Shown: positions 20,157 to 29,423, numbered from the stretch's first letter. The stretch is 64,000 nucleotides of DNA from Agitococcus lubricus (GCF_003051055.1 NZ_QAON01000003.1:222134-286133); one strand, 5' to 3'. The notes: generated by a model from the sequence alone, not told the origin. Made by a program: numbers and translations.

Positions 20157-20627
20157 TTACCACTCCTTGTAAGCAAGACCATTCAGCCCTGTTTTGGGAC
20201 TGAGTGAATAAACATCATAGACATCATCGCCCTCAGCAGGGGCATTGGCTTCACTGCGATAAGTGCGTTTACCCCATGTTGACTCGGCAGCGAGATGGGT
20301 GTCTTTATTCAAGGGGTCACGCGGAATACGCCGTAAAAAAAATAACTTACGACCACGCGGATCTTTTAAATCAGCGACACCATCAACCAATACCGCTAAA
20401 TTGGGAGGATAACCTGTGGTATCGGCACTGCGATAAACACGCCCTTGATCCGCTGCTTGTTTATAAGCATCTATCGCACTGCGAATCTCTCGTAAGGCGA
20501 GTTTTAACTCTTGTTCTTGTTGGCGTTGGTTATTTAATTGGGCAATCGGTAATACCACTGAGGCTAAAATAGCAATCAGGCTTAAGGTGACTAGCATTTC
20601 AATGAGGGTAAAACCGCGTAAATACAT
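20157..20627 (-). CDS. GspG-like pseudopilin, first gene of the trio
   Basis: A 156-residue prepilin with the peptidase/methylase site RGFTLIEMLVTLSLIAIL at its N-terminus. The globular part has the GspG-like segment FFLRRIPRDPLNKDTHLA and ends in DVYDVYSLSPKTGLNG, where calcium-site acidic residues usually sit. As first gene of the minus-strand trio it shares the 268-bp AT-rich spacer with the divergent SpvB-like gene. It probably works with the larger secretion operon at 30139-38158. Confidence 0.88.
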   Translation of the reverse strand: MYLRGFTLIEMLVTLSLIAILASVVLPIAQLNNQRQQEQELKLALREIRSAIDAYKQAADQGRVYRSADTTGYPPNLAVLVDGVADLKDPRGRKLFFLRRIPRDPLNKDTHLAAESTWGKRTYRSEANAPAEGDDVYDVYSLSPKTGLNGLAYKEW

Positions 20628-20895
20628 AGTAAAAATCTAGTAAGTAACAGCTAAGGATAAATTTATCTAACATAAACTTATTATAAATCAGTGGTTTATG
20701 TTTTTTAAAATGAAACAAGGCTATGTATCTATGTATATAGTATAGCTAAAATGAAATTAACAAATGTTTTTTGGAAAAAAATTGTATCTGTAAAGTTTTA
20801 TTTGCCATTGTATTTTTTTGTTAGACTTTTATAAAATTTTGTGTAAAATCTGATCGCTTTGTGCTGTCCCTCATAGAAAGTGTTAAGGAAAAAAG
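20628..20895. promoter_or_regulatory. Divergent AT-rich promoter region
   Basis: A 268-bp spacer between the pseudopilin trio (minus) and the SpvB-like gene (plus). It is very AT-rich with many A/T runs, and should contain promoters in both directions. The plus-strand gene has a clear AAGGA ribosome binding site 7 nt before its ATG. I could not pick a single confident -35/-10 pair. Confidence 0.4.
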
Positions 20896-23127
20896 ATGTC
20901 TTCAAGAATGACAATTCTGATTGGTTTAAGTGCTTGGTCGATTATAGCAAGCACAGCAGAAATTCCTGCTAGCAAATTACAGGGTAATTTTTCTGTATCA
21001 CCTATGGGGGCAGCAACCTATAGCATTCCTTTATCATTACCAGCAGGGGTTAATGGGGCTACACCCAAACTTAGCTTAGAGTATAACAGTCAAGCGGGTA
21101 TGGGGATTGCAGGTATGGGCTGGAATATTGGTGGTTTATCAGCAATTACCCGTTGTCCACAAAGTAAAGCCGTAGATGGTGTACAAAAAGCTTTAACCTT
21201 CAGTCCCGATGACCGCTTTTGTATGGATGGTCAACGTCTAATTTTAACGTCAGGAACTTATGGCGCAGCAGGGTCAACCTATCAAACACAAATCAATAAT
21301 TTTGCTCGTGTTACCGCATTAGCTCATCCTAATAATACCAGTCTTATTTATTTTAAAGTTGACACTAAAGATGGCAAGGTATTGGAATATGGCAGCCGTT
21401 TAGATGCGGTTTTACAACCTAATGCCAGTGGCAAAGCCAATTTTCCTTTGGTATGGATGATTAGTCGTAGTGAGGATAGAGACCAAAAAGGGCAGTTAGT
21501 TGAATATGATTACACCAATGATAATGTCAATGGTCAACAAACGTTGTCGCGTGTGCGTTATGCTTTTGATGAGAGTGATATCAATAATTTAGTTGAGGTT
21601 GTTTTTAGTTATCATACAATTCCAGAAATACCCACAACCGAGTATCCATTACCTGCAATAAAAAGATACATCGCAGGTGGTGCAACCACTAAACTAAATA
21701 GCCAGCTTGCAAAAATTACTATACGTAGTGCATCTTCATCTGGTCAGTCTTTAAATGAAGTCATTAATTACCAACTTAGATACGAAGTAGCCTCTTATAC
21801 ACGACGTCAGCGTTTGAAGGAGATAGAGCTTTGTACATCTTTAGCAAATTGTATGCCTCCCTTAAAATTTCAGTCATCTAATCCACTCAACTCGATAGAG
21901 TTAGCGTTTAGTCTACCTGCAAATAAATTAAATTATTTTGGGCAAGTGGCAGGGGGATGGACAGACAATAGTAGCTATCCACGCCAGCTAGTTGATGTCA
22001 ATGGTGATGGTTTGCCAGATATCGTCGGTTTTGCGAGTAGTGGTGTGATGGTTGCGCTAAATAATGGCCAAGGCGGTTTTAATAATGCAGAAAATAAACT
22101 CGCATACTTCGGTATTACTTCAGGGGGATGGACAGACAATAATAGCTATCCACGCCAGCTAGTTGATGTCAATGGTGATGGTTTGCCAGATATCGTCGGT
22201 TTTGCGAGTAGTGGTGTGATGGTTGCGCTAAATAATGGCCAAGGCGGTTTTAATAATGCAGAAAATAAACTCGCATACTTCGGTATCAATGCAGGGGGAT
22301 GGACAGATAATAGTAGCTATCCACGCCAGCTAGTTGATGTCAATGGTGATGGTTTGCCAGATATCGTCGGTTTTGCGAGTAGTGGTGTGATGGTTGCGCT
22401 AAATAAAGCAACTGGATTCGAAAGTTCTATTCTCGTGCTATCAGAGTTTGGGATTAATCAAGGTTGGACTAGTGATTATAGTCGTTCATTAATCGATTTA
22501 AATGGTGATGGAAAGATTGATATTTTAGGCTTTTCAGCACAAGGAGTCATTATTTCAAATTATAAAGATGGTTTTCAATTTGATTTAATAACACAGTTTG
22601 ATAAAACAGCATTATTGGGTACTCCATATAATATTACCTATCTACCAATTACAAATAATCAAATTTATGTTGGTGGAGGTCAATCAGCATATCCCAATTA
22701 TAACCTCAGATTTCCTATGTATGTTGTAAGTAGTGTGAGTACATCAAATGGTGTCAACGGTGATAATCATAATGATTATTTTTATAGGGGTTTAACGGCT
22801 AATCAAACGCGAGGCTGGCAAGGTTTTTTAGGTACCGCAGTGGTAAATAGAGAACAAAAGACGCGTAGAGAGACTATTTACAATCAGAGCTTTCCTTATA
22901 CAGGGATGGTTAAAGAGCAACGAACTGTTTACTGTACTGCTAATTGCTTAACCAGTCATACAACTTATCCTTTTGTTAATCAAACGGGTTTTGACGTGCT
23001 TTCTACTTTAATCAATACCTTTGAATATACGACCATCAATGGTATTAGTTCGAGCCAAAAAATATACTTTCCTTATGTTAAGTCTTCAACGGTGAAGACT
23101 TACGAAGCCCCTATTGTTAGCCAATAA
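20896..23127 (+). CDS. SpvB/TcB-like secreted protein with FG-GAP repeats
   Basis: A 743-residue protein with a Sec-type N-terminus (TILIGLSAWSIIASTAE). Residues 30-330 match the SpvB/TcaB N-terminal domain (GAATYSIPLSLPAGVNGATP, GMGWNIGGLSAITRC). Four FG-GAP/VCBS-type calcium loops follow (DVNGDGLPDIVGF three times, DLNGDGKIDILGF once). The last 200 residues resemble the TcB middle region that leads into the Rhs cocoon. It lacks YD repeats, and these begin in the next gene 12 nt downstream, so the two ORFs look like one TcB-TcC/Rhs chain split in two. Confidence 0.85.
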   Translation: MSSRMTILIGLSAWSIIASTAEIPASKLQGNFSVSPMGAATYSIPLSLPAGVNGATPKLSLEYNSQAGMGIAGMGWNIGGLSAITRCPQSKAVDGVQKALTFSPDDRFCMDGQRLILTSGTYGAAGSTYQTQINNFARVTALAHPNNTSLIYFKVDTKDGKVLEYGSRLDAVLQPNASGKANFPLVWMISRSEDRDQKGQLVEYDYTNDNVNGQQTLSRVRYAFDESDINNLVEVVFSYHTIPEIPTTEYPLPAIKRYIAGGATTKLNSQLAKITIRSASSSGQSLNEVINYQLRYEVASYTRRQRLKEIELCTSLANCMPPLKFQSSNPLNSIELAFSLPANKLNYFGQVAGGWTDNSSYPRQLVDVNGDGLPDIVGFASSGVMVALNNGQGGFNNAENKLAYFGITSGGWTDNNSYPRQLVDVNGDGLPDIVGFASSGVMVALNNGQGGFNNAENKLAYFGINAGGWTDNSSYPRQLVDVNGDGLPDIVGFASSGVMVALNKATGFESSILVLSEFGINQGWTSDYSRSLIDLNGDGKIDILGFSAQGVIISNYKDGFQFDLITQFDKTALLGTPYNITYLPITNNQIYVGGGQSAYPNYNLRFPMYVVSSVSTSNGVNGDNHNDYFYRGLTANQTRGWQGFLGTAVVNREQKTRRETIYNQSFPYTGMVKEQRTVYCTANCLTSHTTYPFVNQTGFDVLSTLINTFEYTTINGISSSQKIYFPYVKSSTVKTYEAPIVSQ
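21951..22405 (+). repeat. 171-bp tandem repeats encoding FG-GAP units
   Basis: AGGGGGATGG marks unit starts at 21951, 22122 and 22293, exactly 171 bp (57 codons) apart. Two full copies and about two thirds of a third are almost identical at DNA level, which points to recent duplication. Each unit carries one DVNGDGLPD calcium-binding loop. Confidence 0.95.
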
Positions 23128-23139
23128 TCAAGGAAGAGT

Positions 23140-26100
23140 ATGATGAGCAGTACAAATACTTCATTCAGAATAGCTGGTAAGCGCAAAAGTCTTAACGTAT
23201 TGAGTTTGTTGACTATCATATTGTTCTTAGTAAACATTAGTGTTGTCCACGCCGCGGCAGGTGATGTGGTGCAAACTACGGTGATTAGTAATACTTACGA
23301 TAGTTACGGTAATTTAACCCTTAGCGAGAGTACAATCACAGTCACCGAACCATCGGGTAGCAAAGTATATAATCAAAAAAATATTAATACCTATAATAAT
23401 ATTGATGTCACTAACTGGCGTTTAGGCTTATTAAGTTGTCAGTTAATATGGTCAGATATGCCAAGTGATACCCAGTTAGGGGCTGGTGATCTAGTAGCAG
23501 CAACCGCAATAAGTTATAGTTATTTTACCGATAGTATTAAATACGGGCTATTACAAGCACAAAATAGTGGCATTATTTCTGCGAGTAGTACAGCACCAAC
23601 AACGTGTACAGCACCAACAACATTTGTAACAAATACTTATAGTTATGATAATTTTGGGAATTTACTAAGTACTTCCGTTTCTGGAAGTGATTTTACCTCG
23701 CGTAGCACGAGTCAAACTTACGATGCTAGCAACCGTTTTGTTAAAACTAAAACTAATGAGCTAGGTCAGACTGAAACCATTACCTATGACTTTGAAGAAG
23801 GTAATTTACCAGCACGTGGTTTGGTTACCCGTCAGAAAGGTCCTAATTTATTAGAGACCAAATGGGAATATGATGAAATAGGTCGTCGTACGAAAGAAAC
23901 TCGTCCTGATGGTACTTACACCATATTGACTTATGCTAATTGTAGTACCGACTGTGAAGCGAGTGAAATATATAAAATCACTAGCACTAATTATCGCGCC
24001 AATGGTTCGCTAATTGATGCCGCTGATATCACCTATTATGACCGTTTTGATAGAGCAGTCCGTAGCAAAACCACCAGTTTTGATAATAAAACACTGATTA
24101 CAGGCAAAAAAGTTTATAATAATTTAGGCCAAGTGGTTGAAACTTATAGTTCTCACATTTTGCCATTGGCTGCTAACGACAGTTTAAATAACTACAAAAC
24201 GACGATTAGCTATGATGCTTTAGGTCGTCCCTTACAAACTACCGAGCCAAGTGGCCTTACCTCTAAAGTGAGTTATACCAACAGTTTTGAAACCACTACT
24301 ACGATTTATCCAACCACAAATACCAATGGGATAGGGCAAAAGAAAACAGAGCGTAAAAATGGTTTAGGCCGTTTGGTTGAAGTGATTGATAATGCCAATA
24401 ATAGTCTAAAGTATGTGTATGATCTGAAGGGGAATTTGCGTAAAACGATTGATGCAGTGGGTAATGTCACCGAAATACAGTATAACGGATTAGGCCAAAA
24501 AACCAAGATGATTGACCCTAATTTAGGGGAAGTGGCATATAGTTATAATTTATTGGGTGAATTACTGACAGTAACGGATGCTATTGCAAAAGATAAAGGG
24601 GGAGCTACGCCTACGCCCACCATGACGATGACCTACGACAAATTAGGCCGTATGCTCACCCGTACCGAAGCGGATTTAAGCAGCACATGGACTTATGATA
24701 CAGCCAGTAAAGGTATTGGTAAAATTGCATCCGAATCCTCCACTAATGGTTATAGTCGTACCTACAGTTATGACAGTTTAGGTCGTAATCATACTGTTAC
24801 CACTACTTTAGATAATACTAGCTATACTACGACTAACACCTATGACGATGCAGGTCGTGCCAATAGTTTTATTTACCCCACTAATGTTAGCTATAAAAAC
24901 ATCTATGATGCGAATGGTTATTTAAGTGAAGTGCGTGATGCCAATAGCCAAGCTTTATACTGGAGAGCCATTAAACGTGATGCCGATGGCCATGTGCTTG
25001 AGGAGCAATTAGGCAACGGGTTAACGACTAAACGCAGCTATAAAGCAACGACTGGTTATGTTGACACTATTCAAACAGGTGCAACAGCAAGTTTTACAGC
25101 CAGTGTGCAAAATGACACCTATACCTTTGATAATTATGGCAACTTAACTTTCCGTAATGAGGCATTAAATAATGTCGCAGAGGCTTATGGCTATGATGGA
25201 CTAAATCGACTAACCAGTGCGACCCGTGGTGGAGATATTCGAACGGTTAGTTATGATGCGTTAGGTCGTATTTATTATAAATCAGACGTTGGCGTTTATG
25301 CTTATGGACAAGCGATTACAGAGCCTAACATTTATTACAATCCAAATTGGATTTCTTATGGCACATGGGTACCCATCGGTTCAGTTAATGGTGTGCTGAC
25401 TTTAAAAAAATTACCGAATAAGCCACCTATTGGTAATCCCTTATCACCAACAACTACTCTAGTTACAAATCTAAATTGTGGCGGTATTCATCGTGTTTGT
25501 GGTATTGGAGGCACTTTAAATACGACATTTACCTACGATGCCAATGGCAATATGATGACAGGCAATGGTCGTACCTACACATGGACGAGCTTTAATATGC
25601 CTGCCAGTATTACGCAAGGCAGCAATAGTGAAACCTTTATTTATAATGCAAACTACGAGCGTGTTAAACGTACCAGTGTGGATAATGGCCAAACTACAAC
25701 AACTTATTATTTAAACCCACGTTTGGATTTAGGTGGTACGTTTGAAAAGAATATGAAGCCTGATAACAGTATTGAATATGTGCATCATATTTATGCAGGG
25801 GGGCAAGCGATAGGTTCGGTGGTGACAACAGATGTTTATACTGCACCTGTGACACAGTGGGCAACAGATTTAAGTGTATCGCCTAGTACAGCGAATCCGA
25901 ACAGTGTCGGTATTAGTTTAGCCACAGATCCGAATGGGCTAATAACTTGGGATAATAGTACAGGTAATGGGCGCTTAGCGATTACGACTAAACCAACGAC
26001 AAGCAGTGTGACGGTAACAGCAACAGCACAACGTAGTTATTTATCAGATAATGTGATTTTCAAGGCAGAGATAACGACATCGACCAATACAGGCAATGGT

Positions 26101-27744
26101 CGTTATTTGATTATGGATGTATTTAATAATGGAACGAATGCGGCAGCCAGTAAAACCTTACGTCGTCACGCGCTGTATTTAAGAAGTGGGACGGTATATG
26201 CGTCTGTGGTTGACGGCAGTGCAACGGACGTTAATGGGAACTTAATTAATATACTCAAAAATTTGGGTGCTCTCCAAGATAACACAACCTATGTGGCAGA
26301 AATAGAAACGACACCCACAACGAGCGTATTGTACTTTTATCCACAAGGTCAAACACGTGCAAATGGTTATAGTCATCGTGTTGAGTTGGATTGGCGAGGT
26401 GCAAATGGGACGGGTTCATTGGTGCGTCGTTTGCGACTGAATGTCAATACCAACGCTAATGAAAGTGTGAATCCCACCTATGTTGATAATCTGAGTGAAA
26501 GCAAGTTTATTGCCCAAGGTACACGTTATTTTCATACCGACCATTTGGGCAGTATTAGCTCTGTGACCAATGCCACAGGCACGGTATTAGAGCGTTTTAG
26601 CTATGATGCGTGGGGTAAACGCCGTGCGATTGATGGCTTAGATGCGAGTGGTATTAAAAGTACCAGTACTAAGCATGGGTTTACAGGCCATGAGGCTTTA
26701 GACAGCATTGGTTTGGTACACATGAATGGTCGTGTGTATGACCCTGTAGTCGGACGTTTTGTGAGTGCAGACCCATTTATTGATGGTGTAAAAAACTTAC
26801 AAGGTTTTAACCGCTATAGTTATGTCAAAAATAATCCATTGAGTTTTATAGATTTAACAGGATTTAATACTCAGATTCTTGATTTGGATGCAGGTGGTTC
26901 AACTGTTATTGTAACAACACGTCCAGACAAGACAGGACCTGCACCCGAACCACAAACAGGTGGGTTTGTTGTAGATAAAAAAGGGCAAAGTTATACCATT
27001 CCTACTGAGACAGCCAAAGCGATTAACAATTATTATCAAGCACAAGCACAGTATCGGAGTTTTGTGCAAGATTTTGTGCAGACGTATATGCCAAATTGTT
27101 CGGGGCCGCATTGTTATAGTGCGGCAGATGCTGCAATTAGATATATGACATTGGCTGATGGCAGGACGTTGAATGATGAGAGTTTAGGGGATGTTTTTGG
27201 GTTCGGGACAATGCAGGAGGTTTTAAATAATGCTGCAAGAGATCAGTATGGTAATATTGATCTGCGTAGAGGACAAGTTGGTACTCCAGCAGATGTGATG
27301 TTTTTGTTAAATTTTGTTCAACCTGAATTAGGTATAGCAAAATTAGCAGCATCGTTAGGGATGGTTGGTAAGGTTGCAAACGGGGGACGCGGTTTGAGTA
27401 GCCATGGTGGAAGTTTTTCTTCTTCCGTCAACCAAGCAGGTGGAGAGGTTTGGACAGCTACTGGACAAATATCTCAAAATGATTTTGCCACTTATGTAAA
27501 TAGTGGCCTCTATAAAGGAGATGTAAACATCATAAGCGGTGTGCATGGTACTCCAGCAGGAGTAACGATTCCTGATCTAAGCCTCTTTAAGGCTGACGTA
27601 TCGAGATTTGGCAATATTCCAGGAGTGAACGTGTACGATTTTACTAAATTATCGCCTCAACAATTGACTGATCTACTTCGTGGTCCAGGAACGACTATTG
27701 GCGGGTTCTGTGACAGTGGTGTTTGCTTGGCCCCTTTCAAGTGA
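23140..27744 (+). CDS. Rhs/YD-repeat polymorphic toxin with variable C-terminal tip
   Basis: A 1534-residue protein with its own Sec signal peptide (LSLLTIILFLVNISVVHAAAG). Many YD repeats follow (YDSLGRNHTV, YDALGRIYYK and others), then an inserted beta-rich domain of about 210 residues (roughly 905-1120). The Rhs core then appears (FHTDHLGSISSVTNATGTVL, RVYDPVVGRFVSADPF, RYSYVKNNPLSFIDLTGF). After residue 1242 the sequence leaves the core: a tip of about 290 residues with His1469 (ISGVHGTP) and Cys1524/Cys1529 (GGFCDSGVC) as candidate active-site residues. I do not recognise the toxin family. Its stop overlaps the start of a small gene, the expected immunity position. Confidence 0.9.
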   Translation: MMSSTNTSFRIAGKRKSLNVLSLLTIILFLVNISVVHAAAGDVVQTTVISNTYDSYGNLTLSESTITVTEPSGSKVYNQKNINTYNNIDVTNWRLGLLSCQLIWSDMPSDTQLGAGDLVAATAISYSYFTDSIKYGLLQAQNSGIISASSTAPTTCTAPTTFVTNTYSYDNFGNLLSTSVSGSDFTSRSTSQTYDASNRFVKTKTNELGQTETITYDFEEGNLPARGLVTRQKGPNLLETKWEYDEIGRRTKETRPDGTYTILTYANCSTDCEASEIYKITSTNYRANGSLIDAADITYYDRFDRAVRSKTTSFDNKTLITGKKVYNNLGQVVETYSSHILPLAANDSLNNYKTTISYDALGRPLQTTEPSGLTSKVSYTNSFETTTTIYPTTNTNGIGQKKTERKNGLGRLVEVIDNANNSLKYVYDLKGNLRKTIDAVGNVTEIQYNGLGQKTKMIDPNLGEVAYSYNLLGELLTVTDAIAKDKGGATPTPTMTMTYDKLGRMLTRTEADLSSTWTYDTASKGIGKIASESSTNGYSRTYSYDSLGRNHTVTTTLDNTSYTTTNTYDDAGRANSFIYPTNVSYKNIYDANGYLSEVRDANSQALYWRAIKRDADGHVLEEQLGNGLTTKRSYKATTGYVDTIQTGATASFTASVQNDTYTFDNYGNLTFRNEALNNVAEAYGYDGLNRLTSATRGGDIRTVSYDALGRIYYKSDVGVYAYGQAITEPNIYYNPNWISYGTWVPIGSVNGVLTLKKLPNKPPIGNPLSPTTTLVTNLNCGGIHRVCGIGGTLNTTFTYDANGNMMTGNGRTYTWTSFNMPASITQGSNSETFIYNANYERVKRTSVDNGQTTTTYYLNPRLDLGGTFEKNMKPDNSIEYVHHIYAGGQAIGSVVTTDVYTAPVTQWATDLSVSPSTANPNSVGISLATDPNGLITWDNSTGNGRLAITTKPTTSSVTVTATAQRSYLSDNVIFKAEITTSTNTGNGRYLIMDVFNNGTNAAASKTLRRHALYLRSGTVYASVVDGSATDVNGNLINILKNLGALQDNTTYVAEIETTPTTSVLYFYPQGQTRANGYSHRVELDWRGANGTGSLVRRLRLNVNTNANESVNPTYVDNLSESKFIAQGTRYFHTDHLGSISSVTNATGTVLERFSYDAWGKRRAIDGLDASGIKSTSTKHGFTGHEALDSIGLVHMNGRVYDPVVGRFVSADPFIDGVKNLQGFNRYSYVKNNPLSFIDLTGFNTQILDLDAGGSTVIVTTRPDKTGPAPEPQTGGFVVDKKGQSYTIPTETAKAINNYYQAQAQYRSFVQDFVQTYMPNCSGPHCYSAADAAIRYMTLADGRTLNDESLGDVFGFGTMQEVLNNAARDQYGNIDLRRGQVGTPADVMFLLNFVQPELGIAKLAASLGMVGKVANGGRGLSSHGGSFSSSVNQAGGEVWTATGQISQNDFATYVNSGLYKGDVNIISGVHGTPAGVTIPDLSLFKADVSRFGNIPGVNVYDFTKLSPQQLTDLLRGPGTTIGGFCDSGVCLAPFK

Positions 27745-27938
27745 TGGAGATAAAAATGGAGAGAGAAAAACACCAGTATCAAGCGACTGTTTGGGTGCAG
27801 GATAATCGTCAGCCAGGTGAAAGGACAACGATTGTTGCTTTTGACCTAGAGGATGCAGAGCGACAACTCAAGCAAAAATATGGAGAAAACATCATCTACA
27901 GTTTGTATAGTGAAGATGATGCAAATCGGACTAGATAA
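27744..27938 (+). CDS. Putative immunity protein to the Rhs tip
   Basis: A 64-residue, charged, soluble protein (MEIKMEREKHQYQATVWVQD at its start) with the Rhs stop and its ATG sharing a base (TGATG), which implies coupled translation. The beta-beta-alpha pattern and the segment FDLEDAERQLKQKYGE resemble small ferredoxin-like folds, but I recognise no family. Position right after a polymorphic toxin tip is the main argument for immunity. An alternative start is the ATG at 27756. Confidence 0.65.
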   Translation: MEIKMEREKHQYQATVWVQDNRQPGERTTIVAFDLEDAERQLKQKYGENIIYSLYSEDDANRTR

Positions 27939-28030
27939 ATGACCAAAATTGCAATGAATTGAGCTAGGTAGATACCGTCTCTCCCGTCAACCAATTTTAT
28001 GCGGTTTTTGCTAAAAAATTGGCTTTGTAA

Positions 28031-28053
28031 GGCGTTTGGTTTTTCCAAACGCC
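28031..28053. promoter_or_regulatory. Hairpin downstream of the immunity gene
   Basis: GGCGTTTGG and CCAAACGCC form a perfect 9-bp stem over a loop of five T. No T-run follows on the plus strand. It may stabilise or end the toxin-immunity transcript. Confidence 0.45.
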
Positions 28054-28080
28054 AAAACACAAATGAGTGCCGTAGCAAGC

Positions 28081-28190
28081 GTAGCCCGTATGGAGCATCG
28101 CGAAATACGGGATAAATGATTGCCAAAACAAGGGCTTATTAACTTAAAACAGCCGTAATCCCGTGTTACGTTGTACTTCACATGGGCTAC
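28081..28190. repeat. Palindromic intergenic repeat, copy A
   Basis: A 110-bp element with inverted ends (GTAGCCCGT at the start, a degenerate CATGGGCTAC at the end). An internal hairpin CCCGTATgg...aaATACGGG and the segment GGGCTTATTAACTTAAAAC are shared with copies B-D. The flanking 45 bp (28191-28235) also recur after copy C. It resembles REP/MITE-like dispersed elements of gammaproteobacteria. Confidence 0.9.
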
Positions 28191-28239
28191 AACTGCTTAA
28201 AACACCATGATACTTGTTGATAACGTCAAATAAGCAAGC

Positions 28240-28348
28240 GTAGCCCGTATGGAGCATCGCGAAATACGGGATAAATGCCTCTAAAACAGGGGGTTATTAA
28301 CTTAAAACGGTTTTAACCCCGTGTTACGTTGTACTGCACACGGGCTAC
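28240..28348. repeat. Palindromic intergenic repeat, copy B
   Basis: A 109-bp copy with intact inverted ends GTAGCCCGT and ACGGGCTAC and the same internal ATACGGG hairpin. It lies in the same orientation as copy A, 49 bp after it. Confidence 0.92.
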
Positions 28349-28460
28349 TTTTGGGCAAGAATGGGTTGAGGCACGAAACCCATCACATTGATTTGGTTAA
28401 AAATTGTGGGTTTCCTACGTCAACCCACACTACGGTGCTGCTGCTAAAGCCGCAGCAAGC

Positions 28461-28569
28461 GTAGCCCGTATGGAGCATCGCGAAATACGGGATAAATGTT
28501 TTTAAAACAAGGGCTTATTAACTTAAAACGGTCTTAACCCCGTGTTACGTTGCACTTCACACGGGCTAC
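28461..28569. repeat. Palindromic intergenic repeat, copy C
   Basis: A 109-bp copy with intact ends. The 45 bp after it (28570-28615) are nearly the same as those after copy A, so a unit of about 155 bp has been duplicated. That flank supplies the -35 region of the tacA promoter. Confidence 0.92.
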
Positions 28570-28592
28570 CACTGCTTAAAACACCATGATAC

Positions 28593-28645
28593 TTGTTGAT
28601 AACGTCAAATAAGCCTAAAATGTACAACAAGTAGATGTACATTTT
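28593..28645 (+). promoter_or_regulatory. Promoter and operator of tacA-tacT
   Basis: TTGTTG (28593-28598), a 17-bp spacer and TAAAAT (28616-28621) form a good promoter. AAAATGTACA (28617-28626) and TGTACATTTT (28636-28645) are a perfect 10-bp dyad overlapping the -10 box, 14 bp before the tacA ATG. This is where a DUF1778-GNAT complex would bind to autorepress; binding is inferred. Confidence 0.75.
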
Positions 28646-28659
28646 AGAGGTGTATCATA

Positions 28660-28935
28660 ATGCCAAATTTAGCAACTGAACGTATTAACTTACGCGCCCC
28701 CACCGAAGCAAAAAAAGTCATTGAGCAGGCCGCCAGTTTGTCAGCAATTAGTGTAAGTGCGTTTATTTTGGAACACGCCTACCAAGCTGCCAAACAGTTA
28801 ATTAGCGAGCATGAACGTATTGTTTTAACAAATACCGAGCGTGATAAATTTCTTGCTGTTTTAGATAATCCACCATCACCTAATACCGAAATGCGTGAAT
28901 TACTAGAGTTAGGAGAACAGCTTGTATCGCATTGA
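28660..28935 (+). CDS. tacA: DUF1778 (TacA-like) antitoxin
   Basis: A 91-residue antitoxin. The N-terminus ATERINLRAPTEAKKVIEQA is the ribbon-helix-helix DNA-binding domain of the DUF1778 family, and SVSAFILEHAYQAAKQLI continues it. The C-terminal tail (NTEMRELLELGEQL) would wrap the GNAT toxin. It overlaps the toxin gene by 14 nt and lies behind a perfect dyad operator, the classic type II layout. Confidence 0.92.
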   Translation: MPNLATERINLRAPTEAKKVIEQAASLSAISVSAFILEHAYQAAKQLISEHERIVLTNTERDKFLAVLDNPPSPNTEMRELLELGEQLVSH

Positions 28936-29413
28936 GCAGCTATCTAAACATCATCAACGGGGCAAGTTTGATTGTGGTGAACCTGCATTAAATACGTTCT
29001 TGCAAAAGTATGCTAACCAACAACAAAAACGTCATTTAAGCCGTGTGTATGTTGCCTTAGATGATCAAGCGCAGGTTGTTGGATTTTACAGTTTAAGTGC
29101 AACCAGTATTGAGTTTGAAAGCGCACCCCAACATCTAAAGCGCAATCTTGCTCCGTATCCTATTCCAGCCGTTTTAATAGGGCGTTTAGCCATAGATAAA
29201 GGACAGCAAGGTCAAGGGGTAGGCCGTTATTTATTAGCTCATGCTTTGGCAAAAACAAAACAAGCAATGGGGATTGTGGGGATGGTGGCCATTGTTGTTG
29301 ATGCCAAAAACATAGAGGCAGTTAGTTTTTATAGACGCTTTGGCTTTGAGCTTTTTCGTGAGGATGGATTACGACTTTTTTATCCAACCATTGCATTAAC
29401 AGAAAGTCATTAA
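28922..29413 (+). CDS. tacT: GNAT-family (TacT-like) toxin
   Basis: A 163-residue acetyltransferase toxin. In this family the target is the amino group of aminoacyl-tRNA, which stops translation. The acetyl-CoA loop is seen in GRLAIDKGQQGQGVGRYLL, and the C-terminal SFYRRFGFELF holds the catalytic-site Tyr. The N-terminus FDCGEPALNTFLQKYANQQQ is typical of TacT-like toxins. The start is TTG 28922, supported by GGAG about 7 nt upstream. The weak start and overlap with tacA keep toxin below antitoxin. Confidence 0.92.
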   Translation: MYRIEQLSKHHQRGKFDCGEPALNTFLQKYANQQQKRHLSRVYVALDDQAQVVGFYSLSATSIEFESAPQHLKRNLAPYPIPAVLIGRLAIDKGQQGQGVGRYLLAHALAKTKQAMGIVGMVAIVVDAKNIEAVSFYRRFGFELFREDGLRLFYPTIALTESH

Positions 29414-29423
29414 GCTAGCGTAG

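Noticed and set aside
24306..24506. Minus-strand ORF inside the Rhs gene
   Set aside because: It lies wholly within a clear coding frame on the other strand and has no recognisable protein features. The same holds for the other antisense frames in the window.
28081..28569. CRISPR array
   Set aside because: The repeats are about 109 bp, palindromic at their ends and few, with spacers that are partly duplicated; there are no cas genes.
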